DNA of 64,000 nucleotides, taken from contig JANNOJ010000063.1 in the NCBI GenBank assembly GCA_031399025.1, positions 1 through 64,000 on the forward strand, written 5' to 3'. The stretch is from CBDBZL01 sp031399025 (GTDB taxonomy: Bacteria > Pseudomonadota > Alphaproteobacteria > Sphingomonadales > Sphingomonadaceae). The notes beneath the pieces were generated by a model. The model was given only the letters and a program-made list of their open reading frames with translations. It was not told where the DNA came from and ran no database searches. Shown here one piece after another: positions 25,729 to 34,764 of this stretch; position 1 is the first letter of the stretch; every line of letters starts with the position of its first letter. Made by a program: the position numbers and the translations under genes.

Positions 25729-27309
25729 TCAGTGGGCGCCGCTGGTGTCGATCGGACCCTTGGGCTTGGGCGCCAGCCAGATGATCGTCGCCGCGACCCC
25801 AAGGCAGCCGGCGATGACGCCGAACATGTTCAAAGTGGCCAGCATCACGCTTTGATGTTCGACCAGCTGCGAGAGCATCGTGCGCGCGGTCTCGGCCGGC
25901 ACGCCCTGCGCCATCATCGCGTCGACCGCCTGCCGGCCGTGCGGCATCGCATTGGCGAGCTCGGTGTTGTTGGCGCGCGTCGCGTCCGACCAGCGGCTCT
26001 GGATCAGCGCGGTGGCAAAGGCGCCGGCGAGCGTGCGCATGAAGTTGGAGATGCCGGCCGCATTGGCCTGCTCCTCGGGATCGACGCTGGCCATGGCGAG
26101 GCCGGTCACGGGGATGAAGAACATCACCATGAACACGCCGGTAAGCAGCGTGGGCCAGGCCATCTGCAGGAAGGTGACGTCGCTGTTGAACGTCCACATC
26201 CGATACAGCATGATCGCCGCCAGGCCGACGATGCCGCCGCACACGATGAGGCGCGGGTCGAACTTCTCCACCGCCTTGCCGATCGCGGGCGAGCTCAGCA
26301 CCGCCAGGACCCCCATGATGCCCGTCGCGTAACCCGCCCAGGTGGCGGTGTAGCCCATGTTCGCCTGGAGCCACATCGGCAGGATGACGATGCTGGCGAA
26401 GAAGGCGCCGAAGCCCACGGAGTAAGTGGTTGCGGCGGCGACGAAGCCGCGGTGACGGAAAATCCTGAGGTCGACGATGGGGTTCTTCTCGGTCAGCTCC
26501 CAGATCACGAAGGCGACGAAGCCGATGGCGGCGATGATGCCGTACATCCGGATGTGCGGGTCGGCGAACCAGTCATGGTTGCGGCCCTCGTCGAGCATGA
26601 TCTGCAGCGCGGCGACCCAGATGACGAGCAGGAAGAGCCCGACCCGGTCGATCAACGCCTGCATCTTCGGATCCGCCTGGCCACGCATCAGCCACCACAG
26701 GACGAGGCCGCCCGCGCCAGCGATCGGCACCTTGATGAAGAAAATCCATTCCCAGCCGTAATTGTCGCAGATGATGCCGCCCAGAATAGGGCCGGCGACC
26801 GGCCCGATCAGCGTGGTCATCGCCCAGATGACGGTGGCCAGGGTGGCCTTTTCCCTGGGGAAGATGCGCAGCAGCAGCATCTGCGAGAGCGGCATGATCG
26901 GCCCGCCGAACAGGCCGAGCAGCACGCGCGCGCCGAGCAGCATGCCCAGCGAGCTCGACAGGCCGCAAAGGAGCGAGATCACGGCAAACGCCAGGTAACA
27001 GGTGATGAAGGTGCGCTGCGCGCCGAACTTCTTGGCCAGCCACCCGGTGAGCGGGACGGTGATCGCCTCGGCCACCGCATAGGAGGTGATCACCCAGGTC
27101 CCCTGAGTCGAGGAGACCCCGAGATTGCCGGCGATCGTCGGGATCGACACGTTGGCGATGGTGGTGTCGAGCACCACCAGGAAATTGCCCAGGCCGATCA
27201 GGATCGCCGCGGCGTAGAGCCTGACGCCGGTCAGCGGCGCGGGCTCCCCGGTCGTGGGACGGGAGCCGGGCCCGAACCCGGAGTGTGCCGCCAATGCTGC
27301 GCTTGCCAT
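25729..27309 (-). CDS. DHA2-family MFS drug efflux permease (EmrB type)
   Basis: 526 residues with about 14 membrane segments, the DHA2/EmrB size. VLDTTIANVSIPTIAGNLG in helix 1 is the DHA2 motif, followed by WVITSYAVAEAITVPLTGWLAKKFGAQR (motif A region) and the motif-C helix with GPVAGPILGG. It is the proton-driven inner-membrane pump of a tripartite system with the two genes upstream on the same strand. The ATG at 27309 follows the HlyD stop by about 23 bp. Substrates are probably hydrophobic toxic compounds, by family. Confidence 0.93.
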   Translation of the reverse strand: MASAALAAHSGFGPGSRPTTGEPAPLTGVRLYAAAILIGLGNFLVVLDTTIANVSIPTIAGNLGVSSTQGTWVITSYAVAEAITVPLTGWLAKKFGAQRTFITCYLAFAVISLLCGLSSSLGMLLGARVLLGLFGGPIMPLSQMLLLRIFPREKATLATVIWAMTTLIGPVAGPILGGIICDNYGWEWIFFIKVPIAGAGGLVLWWLMRGQADPKMQALIDRVGLFLLVIWVAALQIMLDEGRNHDWFADPHIRMYGIIAAIGFVAFVIWELTEKNPIVDLRIFRHRGFVAAATTYSVGFGAFFASIVILPMWLQANMGYTATWAGYATGIMGVLAVLSSPAIGKAVEKFDPRLIVCGGIVGLAAIMLYRMWTFNSDVTFLQMAWPTLLTGVFMVMFFIPVTGLAMASVDPEEQANAAGISNFMRTLAGAFATALIQSRWSDATRANNTELANAMPHGRQAVDAMMAQGVPAETARTMLSQLVEHQSVMLATLNMFGVIAGCLGVAATIIWLAPKPKGPIDTSGAH

Positions 27310-27332
27310 GATGCTTTCCCCTTTGGCCGGCC

Positions 27333-28511
27333 TTATTGGGAGACGCGGACGTCGGCGGTCATCGACAGGCCGACGCGGAGCGGGTGCTGCTGCAGCTCCT
27401 CGGGATCGAGCGCGATGCGCACCGGCAGGCGCTGGACGACCTTGATCCAGTTGCCGGTTGCGTTCTGCGCCGGGACCAGCGCGAAAGCCGCGCCCGTGCC
27501 GCCGGAGAACCCCTTGACCGTACCGTGGAACACCACGTCTTCGCCGTAGAGGTCGGAGACGAGCTCGACCTGCTGCCCGGGACGGACCCGGGCCAGTTGC
27601 ACCTCCTTGAAGTTGGCATCGACATAGGCCGACTGGATGGGGACGATCACCATCAGCATCGCGCCCGGCTGGACCCGCTGGCCGACCTGGACCTGGCGCC
27701 GCGAGACCACCCCGTCGATCGGCGCACGAATGACCGTGCGGGCGAGATCGATGCGGGCCTGTTCGAGGGCGGCGCGCGCCGCCATCACGTCCGGGTTGGT
27801 TGCGACATTGCCGTCGGCGATCAGCGCCCCGTTGGCAGCGCGGGTTCCCACCGCGGCGCCGCGGCCGGCCGCGGCCGGGGCGCGGGTGGCTTGCGCCGCG
27901 CGCAATTGGGCGAGCGCGCCGTTGTGGGCATTGCGGGCCATGGTCAGCTCGTCGCCCGAGACCGCGCCCGAGGCCGCCAGCGCCTCGCGCCGGTCGAGAT
28001 CGATGCGCGCCTTGTCGAGCTCGGACTGGGCGGCGGCGACCTGGGCCGCGGCGCGCGCTTCGTCGGCGACGCTGGCGGCGATCTGCGCGGACAGCCCGCT
28101 GCCGGTCGCAATTAGGCTGCGCACCTGCCGCTCGGCGGCCGCCAGCCGGGCCTCGGCCAGCGCCAGGGCGATCCGGGCGTCGGTATCGTCGAGCCGCACC
28201 AGCACGTCGCCGCGGCGGACGCCTTGCGCGTCCTGCACCAGCACTTCGCGTACCGGGGCGCCGATCAGCGGCGTGATCTGCGCTACGTCCGCGCCGACAT
28301 AGGCGTTGTCGGTCACCACATGGTGGGCGCCGACCAGGGTGTTGTAGGCGTAGCTGCCGCCGGCGGTCAGGGCGATCGCCGCCGCCAGGCCGACGAACAG
28401 GCGCTGGCGCTTGCTGCTGCGCGCCGCCTGGTCCTCCCCGGGATGGGTCGGGAGTGGCGCCTGGAGCGCTTCGGGGCGCTGAAACTCGTCGGGCGAAATG
28501 GGCTTGTTCAT
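27333..28511 (-). CDS. HlyD/EmrA-type periplasmic adaptor
   Basis: 392 residues. An N-terminal cytosolic part precedes one membrane anchor (LFVGLAAAIALTAGGSYAYN, about residues 38-57). A biotinyl-lipoyl half-motif (DNAYVGADVAQITPLIGAPV) follows, then a long coiled coil rich in Ala/Arg (about 110-225), the second lipoyl half (VIRAPIDGVVS) and a beta-barrel (VDANFKEVQLARVRPGQ). The ATG at 28511 (MNKPIS) is preferred over one 5 codons upstream. It overlaps nothing and sits between NodT and EmrB genes. Confidence 0.93.
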   Translation of the reverse strand: MNKPISPDEFQRPEALQAPLPTHPGEDQAARSSKRQRLFVGLAAAIALTAGGSYAYNTLVGAHHVVTDNAYVGADVAQITPLIGAPVREVLVQDAQGVRRGDVLVRLDDTDARIALALAEARLAAAERQVRSLIATGSGLSAQIAASVADEARAAAQVAAAQSELDKARIDLDRREALAASGAVSGDELTMARNAHNGALAQLRAAQATRAPAAAGRGAAVGTRAANGALIADGNVATNPDVMAARAALEQARIDLARTVIRAPIDGVVSRRQVQVGQRVQPGAMLMVIVPIQSAYVDANFKEVQLARVRPGQQVELVSDLYGEDVVFHGTVKGFSGGTGAAFALVPAQNATGNWIKVVQRLPVRIALDPEELQQHPLRVGLSMTADVRVSQ

Positions 28512-28522
28512 GGGTCTGGTCC

Positions 28523-29962
28523 TCAAGCTTGCGGTTGACGGAAGCCGCCGCCGAGCGCGCGGACGAGCGCGATGTCGAGCGTGAAGGCGCTCGCCTCGAG
28601 ATCGGCCACGGCACGGCGGTGGGCGTTGAGCGCATCCTCGGCGCTCAGGACTTCGAAATAGGGCGAAAGGCCACCGCGATAGCGCGCCTGAACCAGCTCG
28701 TAGGCGCGCTGCGAGGAAGTGAAGGCGGCACGGGTCTGGGCGAGCCGCACGCTCAGCGCCCGCTGGCGGGTCGCGACATCGGCGATCTCGCGCACGGCCT
28801 GGATCAGGGTCAGATCGTAAGCGGCGACCGATTCATCGAACTCGGCGCGGGCCCCGCGATAGGCGCCTTCGATCCGGCCTCCCGAGAAGATCGGCAGGCT
28901 GATCGCCGGCCCGGCCGAGCCGAAGGTCGAGCTTCCCTCGAGGAGATCGCCGATCCCGAGCGCCTGCGATCCGATGATCGCGGACAGGCGGACGTTGGGA
29001 TAGAAATCCGCCTTCGCCGCCTGGATCCGCGCGCCCAGCGCTTCGCTGCGCAGCCGTGCCGCGACGATGTCCGGGCGTCGGCCGACGATCTCGATGCCCA
29101 GGTCGCCCGGCAGCCCGAACGCTTGCAACTGGGGCCGATCGGGCAGCGCGATCGCCTGGCCGCGCGCGGGACCATGGCCCATGAGCGCGCCAAGCTGGTT
29201 GCGCGCCAGGTCGATCTGTTCGTCGATGGCCGCCAGCTCGGCAGCGGCGGCGGATCGGCCGGCCGAAGACCTCGCCACCGCCGCGTCGTTCTCGAGGCCC
29301 TGCTGATGGCGGGCCTGGATCAGGCGCAGGCTGTCGGCACGGATGCGCTCGTTGGTGAGGGCCGCATCGCGCAGGTCTGCCAGCCTGAGCAGTTCGGCAT
29401 AGATCGACGCGATCCCGGTCGAGAGCGCCAGACGCACCGCGGCCTCGTCGGCCCGGCTCGCCGCGACTTCCGACTGCGCCGCGCGCAGGGCGGCGCGGTT
29501 GCGGCCCCAGAGGTCGAGATCATAGGCCAGGCCGAGCGAAGCAGTCGCGGTGTCGTTCCAGCCTTCGGGCGTGGAACCCGCCGGCAGGCCGAGGTTCTGC
29601 GATTGCCGGACCACCCCGCCCTGAGCGCTGGCATCCAGGCTGGGCAGCAATTGCGAACCGGATTGCTGGGCGATGGCCTGCGCGCGCCGAACCCGGGCCG
29701 CCGCCTCGTCGAGCGATGGCGAGGACGCCAGCGCCTCATCGATGAGCGCGCTAAGCTGCGCGTCGCCGTATATCTCCCACCAACGCCCGTCGGGCCAGCC
29801 CAGCACCCTGCCGCCGGGAGCCTGGAGCCCCTCGACCAGGGGCATCGCGGCCCGCGGCGCGGGCCGCTCTGCGAGATCCGGCACCGGCAGGCATGCCGTG
29901 CACAGCAGTGCGCTCAGCAGCGCCGCCCCGCCAGCAGCACGGGGCAATGATCTTGTCCTCAC
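28523..29962 (-). CDS. NodT-family outer-membrane efflux lipoprotein (TolC type)
   Basis: 479 residues. The signal ends in a lipobox (LLCTAC, about residues 19-24), so the protein is lipid-anchored to the outer membrane. Two OEP repeats follow (about 70-265 and 280-470) with typical NodT phrases WWEIYGDAQL, GLAYDLDLWGRNRA and LEARxxQ-like AELLRLADLRDAAL. It forms the outer-membrane channel of the tripartite pump. The start is GTG at 29962, directly beside the divergent regulatory region. Confidence 0.93.
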   Translation of the reverse strand: MRTRSLPRAAGGAALLSALLCTACLPVPDLAERPAPRAAMPLVEGLQAPGGRVLGWPDGRWWEIYGDAQLSALIDEALASSPSLDEAAARVRRAQAIAQQSGSQLLPSLDASAQGGVVRQSQNLGLPAGSTPEGWNDTATASLGLAYDLDLWGRNRAALRAAQSEVAASRADEAAVRLALSTGIASIYAELLRLADLRDAALTNERIRADSLRLIQARHQQGLENDAAVARSSAGRSAAAAELAAIDEQIDLARNQLGALMGHGPARGQAIALPDRPQLQAFGLPGDLGIEIVGRRPDIVAARLRSEALGARIQAAKADFYPNVRLSAIIGSQALGIGDLLEGSSTFGSAGPAISLPIFSGGRIEGAYRGARAEFDESVAAYDLTLIQAVREIADVATRQRALSVRLAQTRAAFTSSQRAYELVQARYRGGLSPYFEVLSAEDALNAHRRAVADLEASAFTLDIALVRALGGGFRQPQA

Positions 29963-29976
29963 GATTCGTCTCCTAA

Positions 29977-30050
29977 ACCGTACGGTACGGTCTATTTAAG
30001 ATCCGTGGCCTCTTGTCAATCGATAAATGTACGATCATGTACGGTTAAAC
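29977..30050. promoter_or_regulatory. TetR-type operators in the efflux/tetR divergent promoter
   Basis: The 109-bp gap contains a perfect palindrome ACCGTACGGT at 29977-29986, immediately followed by another CGGTACGG. At 30029-30045 there is a spaced pair of GTAC half-sites (TGTACGATCATGTACGG). GTACGGT-like elements therefore flank the divergent promoters, as expected for autoregulation by the neighbouring TetR protein. Confidence 0.7.
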
Positions 30051-30071
30051 CGAAGTAGCGGAGACACAGCG

Positions 30072-30674
30072 ATGCGGGTGCGGACCGACGCCAAGCGGCA
30101 GGAGATCGTGGACGTAGCCGCCGAGCTGTTCCTCGAACGTGGCTACCAGGGCACATCCATGTCGCTGGTATCGCAGCGCCTGGGCGGCTCGAAGGCGACG
30201 CTCTACGGATACTTCAAGTCGAAGGAGGACCTGCTGTTGGCCGTGCTGGAGGAAGAGGTCGCCCGCACCGCCGAGGAGGTCTACTCGGAGATGCCGGGCG
30301 CCGACATCCGCGAGTTCCTGCGACGGACCGGCCTGCGCTATCTCCGGGAGCGGCTCGGGGCCCGGCACGCGCGCCTGTTCCGCATCGTTGCCTCGTTGCC
30401 CGAGGAAAGCAGCGTCGGCCGCAACTTCCACCAGAGGGCGATCGTTCCCAGCACGCAGCGGCTCGGGGAGCTGGTCGCCGAACTCATCGAACAAGGCGTG
30501 CTGAGGTCAGGCAACCCGTGGACCATGGCGATCCATTTCAAGGGCATGCTGGATCAGGATTTCGTGGAACGCTCGCTGCTCTCTCCACGCGACGTAATCG
30601 CCCGCGGCGAAATCGAGCAATCCGCCTGGGAGGCTGCCGACGCGTTCATGCGCGCCTATGGCGCCCGGGGGTGA
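30072..30674 (+). CDS. TetR/AcrR-family repressor of the efflux operon
   Basis: 200 residues. The N-terminal helix-turn-helix is clear: RQEIVDVAAELFLERGYQGT, then SLVSQRLGGSKATLYGYFKSKEDLL, the near-invariant TetR recognition helix. The C-terminal part is a TetR_C ligand domain. The ATG at 30072 is chosen; an in-frame ATG at 30027 lies inside the operator. Divergent orientation from NodT-HlyD-EmrB implies it represses that operon and itself. Confidence 0.92.
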   Translation: MRVRTDAKRQEIVDVAAELFLERGYQGTSMSLVSQRLGGSKATLYGYFKSKEDLLLAVLEEEVARTAEEVYSEMPGADIREFLRRTGLRYLRERLGARHARLFRIVASLPEESSVGRNFHQRAIVPSTQRLGELVAELIEQGVLRSGNPWTMAIHFKGMLDQDFVERSLLSPRDVIARGEIEQSAWEAADAFMRAYGARG

Positions 30675-30910
30675 GACAAGCGGACGAGCCGCCCGCAAGC
30701 GCCCGGGCGAGGTTCACGGCACGGCCTCTCTTGCCCGCGACCTTCGGCCGCACTGCCGCTGGTGACCGGGTGCCAAGCGCCATCGGGGAGTTGCCGGCAT
30801 CCCCGTCGCGCGATCGCCGCTGGTCCGCAATCGACGGCGGGTCGGTGATCTCCGCACCGAGGCACCGCGCCGTCGGACGAGGGTCACCGGGGTGCTGCAT
30901 GGGCATCCAG

Positions 30911-31633
30911 CTAGGCGACCAGCTTCAGTCGGCCGTGCAGGTAATTGTCGTCGAACCCGGCGATCTTGGCCAGCCTGGCGGGGTCCAGCACGTTCAGGGA
31001 GCCGTCGCGCAGCTCCATCACCCGGGCCAGCCGCAGCCGGCGCAGCACCCGGTTCACATGCACCGGGGTCAGCCCCAGGGCGTCGGCAAGCACGATCTGG
31101 GTCAGCGGCAGCTCACACCGATCGTCGGTCGCCAGACCGATGTTGCGCATGCGGATGTAAAGCTCGCACATCAGATGGGCGACGCGTTCCTCGCTCTTGC
31201 GCCGCCCCATGCTGACGATCCACGCCCGCAGCACGCCCTGATCGACCAATTGCGACCACCAGAAGGCTCGCCGCAGGGCCGGCGTCGCCTCGACCAGCGC
31301 TTCCATCTGCATTCGGGGGAGCGATGCGACCTTCGCCTTGGTCAGGGTCACGATGCTGTGGTCCATTTCCTCCAGCACGGAGATGTGGATGTCGCAGAAG
31401 TCGCCTGGCAGCATGAAAGCCAAGATCTGCCGGCCTCCATCGGGCAGGATCTTGTACCGGCAGGCCCACCCTTCCAGCACCACGAACACCGGATCGGGCT
31501 TGTCACCTTCCCTGATGAGATGATGGCCCGCGCGATGTTCGCGGATGTTGCGGGACACGTCGAGCACTAACGCGACATCCTCGTCGCGCATCGGGGCGTA
31601 CCCGCGCAGGCGTTCGACAAAGGCGTTGGTCAT
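30911..31633 (-). CDS. Crp/Fnr-family transcriptional regulator
   Basis: 240 residues: an N-terminal cyclic-nucleotide-binding-like beta-barrel (about 15-130, with REGDKPDPVFVVLEG and LPGDFCDIH) and a C-terminal winged helix (about 150-225, LTQIVLADALGLTPVHVNRVLRRL). The four cysteines are not spaced like the FNR iron-sulfur ligands, so oxygen sensing by a cluster is unlikely. It is divergent from the 93-residue gene at 31806. Confidence 0.9.
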   Translation of the reverse strand: MTNAFVERLRGYAPMRDEDVALVLDVSRNIREHRAGHHLIREGDKPDPVFVVLEGWACRYKILPDGGRQILAFMLPGDFCDIHISVLEEMDHSIVTLTKAKVASLPRMQMEALVEATPALRRAFWWSQLVDQGVLRAWIVSMGRRKSEERVAHLMCELYIRMRNIGLATDDRCELPLTQIVLADALGLTPVHVNRVLRRLRLARVMELRDGSLNVLDPARLAKIAGFDDNYLHGRLKLVA

Positions 31634-31805
31634 CGATTTGTCCCCCTTTGGAACATGCCCGCCGCAGCGGTTCGGGACGTTGACGCCGGTTAAGGCACCG
31701 CCTCCGAAGGTCGCCTATAACACCTCTATTGTCGGCACGCGAACCCAGGCGCCGGCGGCCGAGAGACGCGAAGCGCTCCCGCCTGATTGCAGATCGGCTC
31801 TCACC

Positions 31806-32087
31806 ATGAATGAAACTCCGAACAAGGGCCCGCTGGCCGCGGCAGTCGCCGCCGGCACCGAGCCGGACGCGCACGGCCAGGCTGCGTTGTTGCTGTCCGA
31901 AAGCATCCTTCACGCTCTTGTCGAGACGAACGCGCTCTCGGCCGACGAAGCGATGTCGGTCATCCAGACCACGTGCGAGGTGAAGGTCGAAGTGGCGCAG
32001 CGAGCTGGCGAATCCAACACCCGCATGGAGGAATCGCTGGGACTGCTGCGGGCGATCCACGCCAGCTTCAGCATGTATGCTCGCTAG
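31806..32087 (+). CDS. small conserved hypothetical protein
   Basis: 93 residues, acidic and helical. The central part, LLLSESILHALVETNALS followed by ADEAMSVIQTTCEVKVEVAQ, looks like a two-helix unit, and similar short proteins occur in other sphingomonads as far as I can recall. No domain is known to me. The ATG at 31806 is preferred; the longer frame extends into the Crp gene region. It lies between the divergent Crp/Fnr gene and a histidine-kinase-like gene, both possible functional neighbours. Confidence 0.65.
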   Translation: MNETPNKGPLAAAVAAGTEPDAHGQAALLLSESILHALVETNALSADEAMSVIQTTCEVKVEVAQRAGESNTRMEESLGLLRAIHASFSMYAR

Positions 32088-32179
32088 TCGCCCGCCGGTG
32101 GGCCGCTGATCAGGATCAACATCGAATTTGTTAAGATGGTCTATGGCAATTCACGGGTAGCAATGCAGGGAGCCGTCGG

Positions 32180-32899
32180 ATGCATGCTCATGCCACTGGA
32201 TCATCCACGAGCAGCGGCCATATTGGGCAAGTGGCCGTCGAGACCAGGATCCTGGAACTGTTCGACCCGATTCGGCTCGACCAGGGCAACGCCGCCTTCT
32301 CGCATCGGCTCGACCATTCTCCCCTGTGGCGGACCGACGCGATCCACCGCGCCAGGAACCTGGCGCAGATGACGAGCGCGCTCGCCGCCGTCGCCCAACA
32401 CCCCACGCGCCATTGGTTGCCCGACGACGTGGTTTCCCAGGCCCGGTGCCTGGCGCGCGCCTATCAGGAGCTTGGCGCCGAGTGTGGGCAGGCCGACCTG
32501 GTGCCCTGCGCTGCCTTGCTGGGCGAGGTGGCGACGCGGCTGACGCAGATCTTCGGCCGGGCCAGGGGCATCGGGGTCTCGCTCGATATCGATCCGGTGT
32601 ACCTGGCCCCGGACCGGCGTCGCGCCCTCATCCTGATGTGCAGCGAAATGATGATCAATGCGCTGAAGTACGGCTATCTGGCCCGCGCCGGCGGCCTGAT
32701 CCTGATCGCCCTCAAGGACGAGGTGGGCGGCATCGCGCTCAGCGTCGAGGACGACGGCGATGGGGCGGTGGTCGGCTATTGCGGCGGCCATGGCGGCTCC
32801 CTGCTCGAGCAGTTGAGTGGCGTGTGCGGCGCCGAGCTGACCCGCACCACCGGGGGCAAGGGCCATGGTTACCGGGTGCGGGCGGTGCTGCGGGCCTGA
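32180..32899 (+). CDS. histidine-kinase-like ATPase domain protein
   Basis: 239 residues. The C-terminal half is a GHKL ATPase fold: N-box SEMMINALKYGYLARAG (about 155-171), G1 box VEDDGDGAV and a late glycine-rich GGKGHGYRVR motif. The pattern fits HWE/HisKA_2 kinases. The N-terminal half is helical (IHRARNLAQMTSALAAVAQ), where a phospho-accepting His could lie at the HRARN position, but there is no sensor or membrane part. It may be a soluble kinase or a phosphotransfer ATPase. It overlaps panC at the 3' end by 31 bp, convergent. Confidence 0.75.
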   Translation: MHAHATGSSTSSGHIGQVAVETRILELFDPIRLDQGNAAFSHRLDHSPLWRTDAIHRARNLAQMTSALAAVAQHPTRHWLPDDVVSQARCLARAYQELGAECGQADLVPCAALLGEVATRLTQIFGRARGIGVSLDIDPVYLAPDRRRALILMCSEMMINALKYGYLARAGGLILIALKDEVGGIALSVEDDGDGAVVGYCGGHGGSLLEQLSGVCGAELTRTTGGKGHGYRVRAVLRA

Positions 32900-33768
32900 G
32901 CGCGCCGACCCACCGGAAGATTGTCGATCAGCCGCGTGCCGCCGAGCCGCGCGGCGGCCAGCAGGCGGGCGGGTTGCTCGCCAAGCCGATCGAGCGGCGT
33001 CAGGCTCTCGGCATCGACCAGGGCGACATAGTCCACCGCGGCGAAGCCCGCGGCCGGCAGCGCGCCCGCCGCCTCCGCCAGCACCGCGGCGATGTCCTCC
33101 CCGGCCTCGATCCGCCGGGCCGCCTGGCGCAGCGCGCGCGGCAGGGCAGCGGCCGCCTGCCGCTCGCCGGGCGCGAGATAATGGTTGCGGCTGGACATCG
33201 CCAGGCCGTCCGCCTCGCGCACGGTAGGCACGCCGATGATCGCCTGGGCGCGGGGCTGCAGCAGGTCGAGGTCGCGCGCCATGCGGCGGATGACCGCGAG
33301 CTGCTGCCAGTCCTTCTCGCCGAACACCGCCAGGTCCGGCCGCACCTGGTTGAACAGCTTGGCCACCACCGTCGCCACCCCGTCGAAATGCCCGGGCCGG
33401 AAGGCACTGTCGAGCCCTTCGCTGACCCCGGCGACCGACACCTTGGTGGCGAACCCCTCGGGATACATATCCTCCACCCCCGGCGCCCACAGCAGCGCCA
33501 CGCCCTCCGCCTCGAGCAGGCGCGCATCCGCCTCCAGCTGGCGCGGATAGCTCGCCAGGTCCTCGCCGGGCCCGAACTGCGCGGGGTTGACGAAGATCGA
33601 CACCACCACCGCCCCCGCGCGCGCGCGCGCCTCGCGCACCAGCGCCAGGTGGCCGGCGTGCAGCGCGCCCATCGTCGGCACCAGCGCCAGCGTGGGCGCG
33701 CGATTGCCGGCCCGGCGCAATTCGTCCACAGCCTTGCGCAAGGCTTCCAGCCGTTCCACGGTTTGCAT
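32869..33768 (-). CDS. panC: pantothenate synthetase
   Basis: 299 residues, ATP-dependent condensation of pantoate with beta-alanine. TMGALHAGHLALV holds the HIGH-like nucleotide motif (HAGH). VSIFVNPAQFGPGEDL and FGEKDWQQL are substrate motifs, and MSSRNHYL is the KMSKS-like loop. The C-terminal roughly 15 residues are Arg/Thr-rich and overlap the kinase-like gene on the other strand. Confidence 0.96.
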   Translation of the reverse strand: MQTVERLEALRKAVDELRRAGNRAPTLALVPTMGALHAGHLALVREARARAGAVVVSIFVNPAQFGPGEDLASYPRQLEADARLLEAEGVALLWAPGVEDMYPEGFATKVSVAGVSEGLDSAFRPGHFDGVATVVAKLFNQVRPDLAVFGEKDWQQLAVIRRMARDLDLLQPRAQAIIGVPTVREADGLAMSSRNHYLAPGERQAAAALPRALRQAARRIEAGEDIAAVLAEAAGALPAAGFAAVDYVALVDAESLTPLDRLGEQPARLLAAARLGGTRLIDNLPVGRRAQARSTARTR

Positions 33769-33842
33769 CGGCGCTGCCCTGACGATAAAGCGATGCGCCC
33801 GGCCTAGCGCCGCGCGACCACCAGAGAAAGCCCGGTAACACC

Positions 33843-34760
33843 GTGACCCAGCCAGCGCTGCATCGCCCTGAGCTCCACCGCCCTGAGCTTCACCGCCCTG
33901 AGCTTCACCGCATCGTCTTTGCCAACGAAAAGGGCGGCACCGGCAAGTCCACCACCGCGGTGCATGTGGCCGTGGCGCTGGCCTACCAGGGCGCGCGGGT
34001 CGCCGCGCTCGATCTCGATCCGCGCCAGCGCACCTTCCACCGCTATTGCGAGAACCGCGCCGAGACCATGCGCCGCCGCGGCATCGACCTGCCCTCCCCC
34101 GGCTTCGGCGTGTTCGAAGGCGACAGCATCGACGCGCTCGAGGCGCAGGCCGCGCAGCTGGCCGAGGGCTGCGATTTCCTGGTGTTCGACACGCCCGGCC
34201 GCGACGATCCCTTCGCCCGCCACGTGGCCACCCAGGCCGACACGCTGGTGACGCCGATGAACGACAGCTTCGTCGATTTCGACCTCATCGGCCAGGTCGA
34301 TGCCGAGACCTTCAAGGTGCGCCGCCTGAGCTTCTACGCCGAGCTCATCTGGGAGGCCCGGCTCAAGCGCAGCCGCCGCCAGCTCGACGAGCGCCGCCGC
34401 GAGATGGACTGGGTGGTGGTGCGCAACCGCACCGGCCACACCGACGCCAAGAACCAGCGCCGCATCGAGCAGGCGCTGGGCGAACTTTCCAAGCGGGTCG
34501 GCTTCCGCGTCAGCCCGGGACTGGCCGAGCGGGTGATCTTCCGCGAATTGTTCCCCTCGGGGCTGACCCTGCTCGACAAGGGCTACCTCGGAGACCTCGG
34601 CACCAGCCACCTGGTCGCCCGCCAGGAACTGCGCGCGCTGGTGGCCAATCTCAACCTGCCGCAGGCCGGGCCTGGAGCCGTGGCCCGAATGGGCGTGCCC
34701 GAGGCCACGCCCGCGCCGTCCGTGGAAGCCTTGCCCATTCCCAGCACCAGGGCCGCTTAA
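33843..34760 (+). CDS. mipZ: division-plane positioning ATPase MipZ
   Basis: 305-residue ParA/MinD-type P-loop ATPase. The deviant Walker A KGGTGKST is at 30-37, FDTPGRDD corresponds to Walker B and DSFVDFDLIG is the MipZ signature. In Caulobacter MipZ forms a gradient from the ParB-bound poles and blocks FtsZ assembly. The start is GTG at 33843. Unusually, residues 7-21 are three tandem copies of HRPEL, encoded by a 15-bp repeat, before the usual HRIVFANEK core. Confidence 0.93.
   Translation: MTQPALHRPELHRPELHRPELHRIVFANEKGGTGKSTTAVHVAVALAYQGARVAALDLDPRQRTFHRYCENRAETMRRRGIDLPSPGFGVFEGDSIDALEAQAAQLAEGCDFLVFDTPGRDDPFARHVATQADTLVTPMNDSFVDFDLIGQVDAETFKVRRLSFYAELIWEARLKRSRRQLDERRREMDWVVVRNRTGHTDAKNQRRIEQALGELSKRVGFRVSPGLAERVIFRELFPSGLTLLDKGYLGDLGTSHLVARQELRALVANLNLPQAGPGAVARMGVPEATPAPSVEALPIPSTRAA
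33861..33905. repeat. 15-bp coding tandem repeat in mipZ (3 copies)
   Basis: CATCGCCCTGAGCTC (33861), then CACCGCCCTGAGCTT at 33876 and 33891, followed by a partial copy CACCGC. The repeat keeps the frame and encodes HRPEL three times near the N-terminus. Confidence 0.95.
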
Positions 34761-34764
34761 GCCG

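Noticed and set aside
31651..31673. GGAAC followed by GTT upstream of the 93-residue gene as an EcfG promoter.
   Set aside because: Spacing is 15 bases to GTT without the C, shorter than the consensus.
32326..33807. A 493-codon plus-strand frame over panC and the kinase-like gene.
   Set aside because: It lies in the wrong frame of the kinase-like gene and antisense to panC; no motif.
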